From NCBI RefSeq assembly GCF_036967205.1, contig NZ_CP146022.1, positions 5,766,001-5,830,000 on the forward strand: a stretch of DNA of 64,000 nucleotides. Reading direction: 5' to 3'. The translations under genes were made by a program, and so were the position numbers. The notes beneath the pieces were generated by a model. It was not told the DNA's origin. It saw nothing but the letters and a program-made list of their open reading frames with translations, and searched no databases. Positions 1 through 7,966 of the stretch are shown piece after piece (position 1 is the first letter of the stretch; every line of letters begins with the position of its first letter). Origin of the DNA: Streptomyces sp. Q6 (GTDB taxonomy: Bacteria > Actinomycetota > Actinomycetes > Streptomycetales > Streptomycetaceae).

Positions 1-2
1 AC

Positions 3-782
3 GCCGTCAGCGCCGAACTGCGCCTCACCGGCGAGACGCAGACCATCCCGACGGCCTGCTCGGCCTCCAACTACGCCCTCGGCTACGCCTACGACCTGGT
101 GCGCAGCGGCGAGGCCGACGTGATGCTCGCGGGCGGCGCCGACGCCGTCAACCGCCTCACGCACGCCGGGTTCTACGCGCTCGGCGCCATGGCCGAGGAC
201 GTGCCCCGGCCGTTCGCCGCCGACCGCTCCGGCATCGTCACCGGCGAGGGCGGCGCCGTCCTCGTCCTGGAGACGTACGAGGGCGCGACGGCGCGCGGCG
301 CCCGGATCTACGCCGAGGTGCTCGGGTACGCCGCGAACTGCGACGCCGCCCACATGGTGCACCCCGACGCCACCAGCATCGCCGCGTGCATCACGGCCGC
401 GCACCGGGCGGCCGGCGTCGACCCGGAGCAGATCGACTACATCTGCGCCCACGGCACCGGCACGCCGACCAACGACACGACCGAGGTCGCCGCCGCCCGC
501 GCGGTGTTCGGCGACCGGATCCCGCCGATCAGCTCGATCAAGTCGATGCTCGGCCACACCATGGGCGCGGCCTCCGGCTTCGGCGCGATCGCCTGCTGCA
601 AGGCCCTGGAGCAGGACTTCCTGCCGCCCACCGCCCACGTCGAGGTCCCCGACCCGGCGCTCGGCGACGGCGTGGACTGCGTGCCGGGCACCGGCCGCCC
701 GGCCCGCCTGGACATCGTGCAGAACCACGGCTTCGCGTTCGGCGGCAACAACGTCATCACCATCCTGGGGAGGGTCTCGTGA
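3..782 (+). CDS. Ketosynthase alpha subunit (KS-alpha, FabF-like), 5' end outside window
   Basis: This is the C-terminal 259 residues of a beta-ketoacyl-ACP synthase; the frame is open to the window edge. The thiolase-fold triad is complete: Cys19 of the visible part in TACSAS, His150 in HGTGT and His185 in GHTMGAASG, with FGGNN near the end. It would load an acyl group on Cys and condense it with malonyl-ACP, acting as a heterodimer with the next gene product. Its TGA overlaps the GTG of that gene (GTGA), the usual KS-alpha/CLF coupling. FabF of fatty-acid synthesis is the alternative, but the partner without a Cys makes a type II PKS much more likely. The ACP is not in the window. Confidence 0.93.
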   Translation, partial: AVSAELRLTGETQTIPTACSASNYALGYAYDLVRSGEADVMLAGGADAVNRLTHAGFYALGAMAEDVPRPFAADRSGIVTGEGGAVLVLETYEGATARGARIYAEVLGYAANCDAAHMVHPDATSIAACITAAHRAAGVDPEQIDYICAHGTGTPTNDTTEVAAARAVFGDRIPPISSIKSMLGHTMGAASGFGAIACCKALEQDFLPPTAHVEVPDPALGDGVDCVPGTGRPARLDIVQNHGFAFGGNNVITILGRVS

Positions 783-1885
783 CCACCGTGACGGCCGTAC
801 GGGCCCGTCCCGCCGCGCCCGTCGAGCCGCTGTACATCACCGGCGCCGGGGTCATCACCGCCGCCGGTGACGGCCTCGCGGCGCTCGCCGAACACCTCGG
901 CGGGGGCGGCGCGTCGCCGTCGGCGCCGGTCGGCGACGACGCGGCCGACTACCCGGGGCGCCCGGTCCGCGCCGTACGCGACTTCGACGTGAAGGCGCGG
1001 CTCGGCCGCAAGGGCACCAAGTACCTGGACCGGCTCACCTCGTTCGGCCTGGTGGCCTGCAAGGAACTCCTGGAGGCGGACCCGGGGGACGCCGCACCGG
1101 ACCGCACCGGCGTCGTCCTCGCCACCAACACCGGATCGGTCTCCACGCACAGCACCCTGCTGTACGACACCCTCACCATGGAGAAGCCGTATCTGGTCAA
1201 CCCGGGCCGCTTCCCGAACACGGTGATGAACAGCACCTCCGGCCAGATCGCCATCCGCAACGGGCTGCGCGGCCTCAACGCCACGGTCGCCGGCGGCCAG
1301 AGCGCCTCGCTCCTCGCGTTCCGGCACGCCCGGCTCGCCCTCACCCTCGGCCGCGCCGACCGGCTGCTCGTCGGCGGCGTGGAGGAGCTGAGCGCGCCCG
1401 CCGCCTGGGCCTGGCACCGCACCGGCGTGCTGCGCGAGGGCGCGGCGCTCGGGGAGGGCGCCGCCGTCTTCACCGTCCAGCGGGAGCGGCCCACCGGCCC
1501 CGTCCTCGCCGAACTCCTCGCCTGCGAGGTCCGTTTCACACCGGACCCGCGGTCGTACGCGGACGGCCTCGCCGACGCGGTGACGCGTGCCCTGGGCCGC
1601 AGCGGTGTCACGGCGGCGGACATCGCGGCGGTCTCGCTCGGCGCGGGCCACCACCGCGGTCTGGGCCGGGTCGAGGAGCGCGGCCTGCGCCGGGCGCTCG
1701 GCGGTGCGCTGCCGGCCGAGGTGATCCGGGTCGCGGACACGCTCGGCGAGACGTACAGCGCGAGCGGCGCCCTGCAACTGGCGGCGCTGCTGGCCCGCCG
1801 CCCGGCCGGGGGCGACCTGGGCCTGGTCACGTCGGTCGGCCGCGACGGCAACGCGGCGGCGATGGTGGTCCGCCGCCCGTCCTGA
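779..1885 (+). CDS. Chain-length factor (KS-beta) with Gln in place of the catalytic Cys
   Basis: A 368-residue ketosynthase homologue starting at GTG 779, which overlaps the stop of the KS-alpha gene by 4 nt. At the active-site position it has Gln174 (motif GGQSAS), the hallmark of type II PKS chain-length factors, where the Gln side decarboxylates malonyl-ACP and the subunit shapes the chain tunnel. The HGTGT motif of the alpha subunit is replaced by GAGHHRG, so it cannot condense on its own. It is somewhat shorter than classical aromatic CLFs of about 400 residues, which fits the more divergent reducing type II systems; that last point is inference. Confidence 0.9.
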   Translation: MTTVTAVRARPAAPVEPLYITGAGVITAAGDGLAALAEHLGGGGASPSAPVGDDAADYPGRPVRAVRDFDVKARLGRKGTKYLDRLTSFGLVACKELLEADPGDAAPDRTGVVLATNTGSVSTHSTLLYDTLTMEKPYLVNPGRFPNTVMNSTSGQIAIRNGLRGLNATVAGGQSASLLAFRHARLALTLGRADRLLVGGVEELSAPAAWAWHRTGVLREGAALGEGAAVFTVQRERPTGPVLAELLACEVRFTPDPRSYADGLADAVTRALGRSGVTAADIAAVSLGAGHHRGLGRVEERGLRRALGGALPAEVIRVADTLGETYSASGALQLAALLARRPAGGDLGLVTSVGRDGNAAAMVVRRPS

Positions 1886-1903
1886 GCACCGGCCCCGTTC
1901 CGC

Positions 1904-1937
1904 GACGGCGCCCAGGGGCACTGCCCCGGGCGCCGTC
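1904..1937. terminator. Hairpin after the KS-alpha/CLF pair
   Basis: A GC-rich inverted repeat of about 15 bp per arm with one mismatch, 18 bp after the CLF stop. There is no T tract, as is common in Streptomyces terminators. Confidence 0.5.
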
Positions 1938-2000
1938 CGCGTGTCCCCAGCCCCGGGGCTCCGCCCCGGCCCGCCGCTCCTCAATCGCCGGAGGGGCTTT
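1938..2000. repeat. Streptomyces-type extragenic repeat unit
   Basis: The stretch holds a palindromic CCCCGGGGCTCCGCCCC core followed by CTCCTCAATCGCCGGAGG. From memory, near-identical units are scattered between genes in many Streptomyces chromosomes. It lies between the CLF gene and the first dehydratase gene and may add to termination. The assignment rests on recollection; no genome search was possible. Confidence 0.45.
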
Positions 2001-2020
2001 GAACGAGCGATCGGAGACCC

Positions 2021-2437
2021 GTGTCACCTCTCAATACGGCCTACGTAGGCCGTACCTACCCACCGACCGCCCCTTACGAGGTCGGCCGCGAAGCAGTGCG
2101 CGAGTTCGCCGCCGTACTCGACTCCGCCCCCGACGAGGGCGCCCCGCCCACCTACCCCATCGTCCTGAGCATGCGCGCCGAGAAGCAGGTCACCGACGAC
2201 CCCGGGTTCGGCTTCGACTTCAGCCGTGTCGTCCACCGGGACCAGCGGTTCGAGCAGGTCCGTCCCGTCCGCCCCGGCGACCGCCTCACCGTCACCGTCG
2301 AGGTCGTCGCGGCCGAGACCGTCGACGGCAACGACGTCGTCACCCTGCGCGGCCGCATCCGCGAGGCGGACGGCGGCGCACTCGTCTGCACCACCACCTC
2401 AACTCTCGTGTCACGCAAGGGGGACGAGACCCGATGA
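2021..2437 (+). CDS. MaoC N-terminal-like (HadA/FAS1-type) dehydratase subunit
   Basis: A 138-residue hot-dog protein starting at GTG 2021 with a weak GGAG upstream. The body (RAEKQVTDDPGFGFDF, then VHRDQRFEQVRPVRPGD) matches the MaoC-N/FAS1-dehydratase family, such as the HadA or HadC subunits of mycobacterial FAS-II, which lack the full catalytic Asp-His pair and work with a MaoC partner. That partner is encoded next, with ATGA overlap of stop and start. Together they should dehydrate 3-hydroxyacyl-ACP. Such a pair beside KS-alpha/CLF points to a chain that is reduced and dehydrated, not an aromatic polyketide. Confidence 0.8.
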   Translation: MSPLNTAYVGRTYPPTAPYEVGREAVREFAAVLDSAPDEGAPPTYPIVLSMRAEKQVTDDPGFGFDFSRVVHRDQRFEQVRPVRPGDRLTVTVEVVAAETVDGNDVVTLRGRIREADGGALVCTTTSTLVSRKGDETR

Positions 2438-2883
2438 CCACCGAGCCGCACAGTCCTCAGGCCACCCTGACGAACGCCATGAGGATGCCGACCCGCACCT
2501 TCCGCCTCACCCGGGAACGCCTCGTCGCCTACGCCGCCGCGTCGGGCGACCACAACCCCATCCACTGGTCCGACACCCGCGCCGCGGCCGTCGGGCTCCC
2601 CGGTGTCATCGCCCACGGCATGCTCGGCATGGGCCTGGCCGCGACCGCCGTCACCGAATGGGCGCGGCAGCAGGGCGCGGGCGCGCACGTCGTCGAGTAC
2701 AGCACCCGCTTCACCCGCCCCGTGCCCGTCCCGGACACCGCCGACGGCGTGGAACTCACCGTCGACGGCGTCGTCGCCGACGTCAGGGAAGACGGGACGG
2801 TGCGGGTCGATCTGACAGTGCGCTGCGCGGGCCGGAAGGTGCTGGCCCGGACGCGGGCCGTCCTCGACCGGGCGCCGGCCTGA
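2434..2883 (+). CDS. MaoC-like (R)-3-hydroxyacyl dehydratase subunit
   Basis: A 149-residue single hot-dog protein. The hydratase-2 motif ASGDHNPIH is present with Asp39 and His44 as the catalytic pair, followed by GVIAHGMLGMG. It resembles HadB-type subunits and is translationally coupled (ATGA) to the HadA-like gene before it, so a heterodimeric dehydratase acting on ACP-bound intermediates is expected. Its 3' end overlaps the 3' end of the convergent MFS gene by about 100 bp. Whether it serves the PKS or general fatty-acid metabolism cannot be told from sequence; the context favours the PKS. Confidence 0.85.
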   Translation: MTTEPHSPQATLTNAMRMPTRTFRLTRERLVAYAAASGDHNPIHWSDTRAAAVGLPGVIAHGMLGMGLAATAVTEWARQQGAGAHVVEYSTRFTRPVPVPDTADGVELTVDGVVADVREDGTVRVDLTVRCAGRKVLARTRAVLDRAPA

Positions 2884-4194
2884 TCGCGAGCCCGGCGAAC
2901 GTACCGAGCAGCACCACGGCGGCCCCCGTGAGCACCGCGCTCCGCAGGCCGCCGTGCAGAGAGACGGCGGTGAGCACGGCGATGCCGAGCGCACCGCCGA
3001 ACTCGCGCACGGTGTTGTTCACGCCGGACGCCAGATTGTGCTCGTGCTCGGCGACCGAGCCGATGACGGTCGCCGGGTTCGCCGCGAACACGAGGCCCAT
3101 CCCGACCCCCGCCAGGATCATCGCGCCGACCATCGCCCCGTACGACAGACCGGGCCGGCAGATCAGCGCCAGCCACACCAGGGCCGCCGCCTGGCAGGCG
3201 CAGCCGAGCGCCTGGAGCCGGCCGCCGCCCACCCGGTCCACCAGGGCGCTCGCCACCGGCACGACGATCATCGGCGCCGCCGTCCACGGCAGCGTCCGCA
3301 GGCCCGCCTCGACCGGCGAGTAGCCCATCGGCCCCTGCATGAACTGGGCGAGGAAGAAGATCGACCCGAACACCCCGAAGTACATCGCCAGGGCGAGGGC
3401 GTTGCTCAGCATGAACGGCCGGATCCGGTAGAGGTGCGGCGGCGCGAGCGGCGTCGGCGTCCGCCGCTGCCACGCCAGGAAGAGCGCGCCGAGCAGTCCC
3501 GAGAGCGCGAGCCCGCCGAGCGACCGGGCCAGCGCCGCCGCCCCGTCGGCGAACTGCACGATGCCCCACACCGCGGCCACCACGGCCCCCGTCACCAGGG
3601 CGACCCCGGCACGTCGAGCGGGCGCGGCGCGCCCTTCGACTCGGCGATCGCCCAGCGGGCCAGCGGCAGCGCGAGCAGACCGATCGGCACGTTGATCCCG
3701 AAGATCCAGTGCCAGTCGAGGCCCTGGGTGACCAGGCCGCCGGCCATCGGGCCGAGCGCGATGCCCAGGCCGTTGACGCCGCCCCACACCCCGACCGCGA
3801 GCGGCCGCCGCGCGGCGCCGACCGAGGCGACGGCGAGGGTCAGCGACACCGGCAGGACGGCGGCGGCCCCGGCGCCCTGCACCACGCGGGCGGCGACCAG
3901 CGCGCCCACCGAGTCGGCGAGCGCGCACGCCGCGGACGCGGCCGTGAACAGGCCGATGCCCCACAGGAACACCCGCCGCCGGCCGATCCGGTCACCGAGC
4001 GCGGCCCCGGCGAGGAGCAGTCCCGCGAAGGCCAGGACATAGGCGTTGACGACCCATTGCAGCCCGGCCTGGCGGGTGCCGAGGTCGTCGGCGATGGTGG
4101 TCAGCGCGTTGGTGACGACGAGGTTGTCGATCGCGACCATGAACATGGGCACGGAGGTCGCGATCAGCGCCCACGCGGCCCCTTTCTGCTTCAT
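2783..4194 (-). pseudogene. DHA2-type MFS drug exporter with an apparent one-base frameshift
   Basis: The N-terminal half (ATG at 4194) reads as a drug:H+ antiporter-2 protein with six membrane segments, the D-R-x-G-R-R loop and the GALVAARVVQGAGAA motif C region, then stops at 3592. The remaining segments continue in another frame as VALVTGAVVAAVWG. Adding one base to the C4 run at 3604-3607 joins both parts into about 470 residues. The gene is either broken or misread. The restored product would be a 12-14-segment inner-membrane exporter, plausibly for the polyketide. The 3' end overlaps the MaoC gene by about 100 bp; the tail after the last segment may be only non-terminated frame. Confidence 0.8.
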
Positions 4195-4283
4195 CGTTCG
4201 GTGCCGTCCTTTCTTCGGTCCGTACGTACGACAGGCCGCCGGGCCCGTACGATGACGGGTCCGGCGGCCTGGGAGGGGGTCCG

Positions 4284-4727
4284 CTACGCCTGCGTGCCGG
4301 TCGGCGGCAGTTTCAGCTCGACGGCGCCGATCTGCGCGAGCAGGAACAGGTCCTGACGGCAGGCCCAGTGCTCGTGCACGAGTCCGTCGTCGCCGACCCG
4401 GTAGATGTGGATGTGCTCGACGTCGACCTTGTTGCCGGTGCCCTGGAAGCCCAGGAAGTCGCCGGTGTGGATGCCGGTGAAGCGGACCCGGATGACGGCC
4501 TTGTCGCCGTCCGCGAACGAGTCGATGTGGTCCCAGCAGGCCTCCGAGAACACGGAGTTCATCCAGCGGGCGGTGCCGAGGTAGCCGCCGGGGCCGCCCG
4601 GGGTGCCGGGCGGGGCCTCGTAGTCGACGAAGTCGTCGGCGACCAGCTCGTACGCGGTCTTCTCGTCGAGGTCGTTGAAGACGCGCCCCATCTGCTGGGC
4701 GATCTCCAGAACGGTGTCGTTCGACAT
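4284..4727 (-). CDS. SnoaL-like (NTF2-fold) protein
   Basis: A 147-residue protein of the SnoaL/ester-cyclase superfamily, a cone-shaped alpha+beta barrel. Visible family features are the N-terminal helix MGRVFNDLDEKTAYELVADDFVDYEAP, the GGYLGTARWMN segment and the strand VEHIHIYRV followed by VHEHWACRQD. Relatives include polyketide cyclases and SnoaL-type hydroxylase helpers, but many are of unknown function. It lies between the exporter and the ketoreductase genes on the same strand, so a role in cyclising or tailoring the polyketide is likely but not proven by any specific residue. Confidence 0.78.
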   Translation of the reverse strand: MSNDTVLEIAQQMGRVFNDLDEKTAYELVADDFVDYEAPPGTPGGPGGYLGTARWMNSVFSEACWDHIDSFADGDKAVIRVRFTGIHTGDFLGFQGTGNKVDVEHIHIYRVGDDGLVHEHWACRQDLFLLAQIGAVELKLPPTGTQA

Positions 4728-4759
4728 GAACTGCCTTTCCTAGGGGTGGGGTGGTGCGG

Positions 4760-5464
4760 TCAGTGGCCGACGCCGAGGCCGCCCGTCACCGGGATCACAC
4801 CGGCGGTGACGTACGAGGCCTCCTCGCTGGCCAGGAACTTCACGGCCGCCGCGACCTCCTCCGGGCGTCCGGCGCGGAACAGGGAGGTCTGGCTCAGGAC
4901 GTGCTCGCGGCGGGCGTCGGTGACGTCCTTGACCATGTCGGTCTCGATGAGGCCGGGGGAGACGATGTTCACGGTGACGTTGCGGCGGCCGACCTCGCGG
5001 GCCAGGGACCGGCCGAAACCGATCAACCCGGCCTTGGAGGCGGCGTAGTTGGTCTGGCCCGGCGCGCCCGCGAGCGCGCTCATCGACGACATGAGGATGA
5101 CGCGCCCCCAGCGCGCCTTGAGCATGTCGGGGACGACCTCCTTGGTGACGGTCACCGCGGACAGCAGGTTCGTCTCGATGACGTCGCGGAAGTCCGCGTC
5201 CTCCATGCCGACGAGCAACTGGTCGCGGGTGATCCCGGCGTTGGAGACGAGGACCTGGATCGGGCCGTGCTGGATGCGCGCCTCCTCCACCGCGCGGCGC
5301 ACGGAGGCCGGGTCGGTGACGTCGCAGCGCACGCCGAACAGGCCCTCGGGCGGCTCGCCGGAGCGGTAGGTGACGGCGACCTTGTCGCCCTGTTCGGCGA
5401 GGGCGCGGGCGGTGGCGAGGCCGATGCCCCGATTGCCACCGGTGACGAGCACGGAACGGCTCAC
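4760..5464 (-). CDS. FabG-like SDR ketoreductase
   Basis: A 234-residue classical short-chain dehydrogenase starting at GTG 5464 with AAGGAG upstream. It has the TGGNRGIG nucleotide-binding loop at the N-terminus, NAG in strand 4, Ser in MSSMSALAG and the YAASK catalytic pair. The ITRDQLLVGMEDADF stretch and length match FabG (3-oxoacyl-ACP reductase), so it should use NADPH to reduce the beta-keto group made by the KS-alpha/CLF pair. With the HadA/HadB-like pair this gives the ketoreduction and dehydration steps of a reducing type II PKS. An enoyl reductase is not seen, so the product may stay polyunsaturated. Confidence 0.88.
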   Translation of the reverse strand: MSRSVLVTGGNRGIGLATARALAEQGDKVAVTYRSGEPPEGLFGVRCDVTDPASVRRAVEEARIQHGPIQVLVSNAGITRDQLLVGMEDADFRDVIETNLLSAVTVTKEVVPDMLKARWGRVILMSSMSALAGAPGQTNYAASKAGLIGFGRSLAREVGRRNVTVNIVSPGLIETDMVKDVTDARREHVLSQTSLFRAGRPEEVAAAVKFLASEEASYVTAGVIPVTGGLGVGH

Positions 5465-5514
5465 GGTCTGGCTCCTTGTGGTTGGCGTGGCTGCGACGGG
5501 CACGGCGTGGGGGC

Positions 5515-6171
5515 TCAGGCCGTGAGGAGGTCCGCGAGCCGGTCGGCCGCGGCGGTGGTGTCGGTGAAGTGGATCGCCTGCCAGCCGGCGGCCTCGGCGC
5601 CCGCGCAGTTGTGCGCGAGGTCGTCGATCAGGACGCAGTCGGCGGGGCGCGCCCCGGCCCGCTCGGCGGCGAGCGCGAACATGCCGGGGGAGGGCTTGCG
5701 GTGCCCGACCTCGAACGACAGCAGGACGTCGTCGAAGAGCGCGGCGGGGTCGACCATGCGGCGCCAGTGCGCGTCCCACGTCGGCACCATGTTGGAGAGC
5801 AGTCCGACGAACGCGCCGCCCTCCCGCGCCTTGCGCAGCGCCGCCACCCAGGCGTGGTTGGTCTCGCGCCCGTCGAACCAGGCGTCGGCCAGCGACGTCA
5901 AGTGGACGCCGGTGACCCCGTGTTCGGCCGCGAGCACCTCGCTGACCTGCGCGAGCCACGCCTCCTCGGAGACCAGCGGGGTGTCGATCGGCTCCATGAC
6001 GTCGGCGGTGCCGTAGCGGGCGGTGACCGTGCCGAGGGCGCTCTGCAACACCACCGGGTCGATGCCCTGGCTCGCGCAGAACGTCCCCATGGTGTGGGCG
6101 ATCGGCGGCGTCAGAACGCCTCCGAAGTCGGTCCACACGGCGATCCGGCGGCCGGGTCCGTCCTGGCTCAC
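5515..6171 (-). CDS. HAD-superfamily hydrolase, variant lacking the second Asp of motif I
   Basis: A 218-residue HAD subfamily IA protein starting at GTG 6171, whose first bases overlap the stop of the AfsA gene (GTGA). Motif I is DFGGVLT: Asp15 is the nucleophile, but position 17 is Gly where phosphatases have Asp. The cap domain follows, then HRKPSPGMF (motif III Lys) and LIDDLAHN (motif IV). The missing Asp+2 argues against a standard phosphomonoesterase and is shared with many actinobacterial DFGGVL proteins of unknown substrate. Coupling to afsA still suggests action on the AfsA product or a related acyl intermediate. Confidence 0.8.
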   Translation of the reverse strand: MSQDGPGRRIAVWTDFGGVLTPPIAHTMGTFCASQGIDPVVLQSALGTVTARYGTADVMEPIDTPLVSEEAWLAQVSEVLAAEHGVTGVHLTSLADAWFDGRETNHAWVAALRKAREGGAFVGLLSNMVPTWDAHWRRMVDPAALFDDVLLSFEVGHRKPSPGMFALAAERAGARPADCVLIDDLAHNCAGAEAAGWQAIHFTDTTAAADRLADLLTA

Positions 6172-7154
6172 AGTGCGCTCCCCGAGGTCACGGTGACGGT
6201 GACGGACGCGATCTCGGCGCCGTCCTGGAGGAAGCGCACGGGCAGGGCGCGCCGCCCTTCGCCGGGCCCGATCCGCGGTGCCTCGGCGGTCACGACGTCG
6301 TCCAGCTCGGCGAACCGCGAGAAGCGGGCCTCGAAGCCGGTCGCGTACGTGGCGGCGGGCTCGCCCGTGGAGAGCAGGGCGAGCTGCCGCGCGGCCTCGA
6401 CGAGCGTCATCGCCGGCAGATGGTCGTAGACGTGGTCGAACAGCGCCCGGTTGTCGAAGCGCGGGGTGACCTCGGCGGTGACGGTGCCGGCCCCGGTCAC
6501 GGGCCGTGACAGCACGACGTTGAGCGGGTTGCCGCGGCCCACCGCGCCCGGCTCCCCGTCGAATCCGCTCTCGCCCACCCGGTCGCAGAACTCGGAGGTC
6601 AGCGGGGCGGGGGTGCCGCGCTGGGCGTGCCGCAGGACCTCGTTCTCGTGCTGGTTGAGGAAGAGGACGTCCATCTCGTGCTCGCCGATGTCCGTGCCGT
6701 CGAGCGTGTACCGCTGGACGACGGTGCCCTTGCGGTAGCGCCCGCGCCGGGTCGGCCGGCCCACGTACTCGGTGTCGATGACCAGCCGTCCCGGCTCGTC
6801 GCCCACCAACAGGCCCTTGAGGTCGCCCAGTTGGATACGGAACGTGTCGACGATCATCGTGGTGCCGCGCGACAGGCCGATGTGCGCGTGCGATCCGGCC
6901 ATCGCGGCCTGCCGGCCGGACTCCAGGAGCAGCAGCGGGTCGTAGACGGCGGGGCGCTGCGCGTGGTCGCTGTAGTAGCCGTGCGTGAGCGGGAGTTGGA
7001 CGGCGGTCCGCACCCGCTTCTCGGCCAGCGGGCGGATGTCGGTGACGAAGACCTCAGAGACCGCGGCCCGGTGGACCAGGGAGCGGTCGACGGTGCGCCC
7101 GTAACTGAGTTCTGCGGGCGCCGTGGAAATCTCCGGAGCCACGTCTGTGGTCAT
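6168..7154 (-). CDS. AfsA/ScbA-family protein (tandem hot-dog, A-factor biosynthesis type)
   Basis: A 328-residue protein with the two repeats of the AfsA family: the first around residues 35-120 and the second around 215-320, with DHLPAMTLVEAARQ matching the conserved D-H-x-P-x-M-x-L-x-E-A-x-R-Q signature. Start ATG 7154 has GAAGGA upstream. AfsA joins a beta-ketoacyl-ACP to dihydroxyacetone phosphate in gamma-butyrolactone synthesis; related domains release polyketide chains as butenolides. Here it heads an operon with the HAD, FabG-like and SnoaL-like genes. Unlike typical afsA loci, the divergent neighbour is a MerR gene, not a TetR-type butyrolactone receptor. Confidence 0.87.
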   Translation of the reverse strand: MTTDVAPEISTAPAELSYGRTVDRSLVHRAAVSEVFVTDIRPLAEKRVRTAVQLPLTHGYYSDHAQRPAVYDPLLLLESGRQAAMAGSHAHIGLSRGTTMIVDTFRIQLGDLKGLLVGDEPGRLVIDTEYVGRPTRRGRYRKGTVVQRYTLDGTDIGEHEMDVLFLNQHENEVLRHAQRGTPAPLTSEFCDRVGESGFDGEPGAVGRGNPLNVVLSRPVTGAGTVTAEVTPRFDNRALFDHVYDHLPAMTLVEAARQLALLSTGEPAATYATGFEARFSRFAELDDVVTAEAPRIGPGEGRRALPVRFLQDGAEIASVTVTVTSGSAL

Positions 7155-7308
7155 ACCTGTTTCCTTCGGCAGTGGAACTGGCAACTGGCAGGGGAACGGT
7201 CTTGCCCGGGAAGCGTCGCAGTGGCCGGTGGAACTCGAATGGCAGCGGAATTCAATGCCGATAAAAGCGGCCGGAGGCACGGCGGGGGCGGACGGGTATC
7301 CTCGTGGA
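7155..7308. promoter_or_regulatory. Divergent afsA/merR control region with a spaced direct repeat
   Basis: The 154-bp divergent gap carries GTGGAACT at 7172 and again at 7228, each followed by an imperfect match of A-x-TGGCAG-x-GGAA. The 56-bp spacing is close to five and a half helical turns. It also has the least GC-rich stretch around 7245-7265. The repeats are seen; that they bind the MerR protein or another regulator is a guess. Confidence 0.35.
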
Positions 7309-7950
7309 ATGCGTATCGGCGAACTGGCGCGGCGGACCGGAGTTCCGGTGCCGACCATCAAGTACTACTCGCGCGAGGGCCTGCTGCCGGCGGGCGAACG
7401 CACCAGTCCGAACCAGGTGGCGTACGACGACGGGCACGTGCGCAGGCTCAAGCTGATCCGCGCGATGCTGGAGGTCGGCGGGCTGTCCATCGCCGCGGCC
7501 CGTGACGTCCTCGCCGAGGTCGACTCCCCGCACCGCACGGTGCACGGCGCGCTCGGCGTCGCCCAGTCCGCGGTCACCAGGTCGGCCTCGGAGCGCGGCG
7601 GCCAGGAGGACTGGGAGCGCGCCGAGGCGGAGGTGTCCGAGCTGGTCCGGCGGCACGGCTGGACCGCGAAGCCCGAGAACCCCGGCTGGCAGTCGCTGGT
7701 CCAGATCGTTGTGACGTACCGGGACCTGGACCGCGGCGACCTCCTCGTCCTGCTCGACAAGTACGCGGCGGCCGCGGGCGAACTGGCCTCGGCGGAGCTG
7801 GCGGCGCTCGCGCACGCGCCGAGCACGGACGGCAAGGTCGAGGGCGTCGTCCTCGGCACCGTCCTGGGCGACGCGGCGATGTCGGCCCTGCGCCGCATCG
7901 CCCAGGAGGACGCCTCGTCCAAGCTCCAGGGAGCCCGGCGCTCGGCCTGA
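7309..7950 (+). CDS. MerR-family transcriptional regulator
   Basis: A 213-residue regulator. The winged helix-turn-helix occupies residues 1-70 (MRIGELARRTGVPVPTIKYY, then REGLLP and the VRRLKLIRAMLEVG hinge), followed by a long helix and a C-terminal domain without the metal-binding Cys of MerR proper. ATG 7309 was chosen because the family begins exactly there. It is divergent from afsA, so it probably controls that operon. The C-terminal region (NPGWQSL, then LDKYAAAAGELASAELAAL) resembles that of the second MerR protein at 18838-19572, so the two are likely paralogues binding a similar ligand. Confidence 0.88.
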   Translation: MRIGELARRTGVPVPTIKYYSREGLLPAGERTSPNQVAYDDGHVRRLKLIRAMLEVGGLSIAAARDVLAEVDSPHRTVHGALGVAQSAVTRSASERGGQEDWERAEAEVSELVRRHGWTAKPENPGWQSLVQIVVTYRDLDRGDLLVLLDKYAAAAGELASAELAALAHAPSTDGKVEGVVLGTVLGDAAMSALRRIAQEDASSKLQGARRSA

Positions 7951-7966
7951 GGCCCGGCCGGCCCGG

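Noticed and set aside
2783-2883. Meaningful C-terminal domain of the MFS protein overlapping the MaoC gene
   Set aside because: The tail after the last membrane helix is Pro/Ser/Arg-rich shadow sequence; it is probably just an unterminated frame, or hides a further error.
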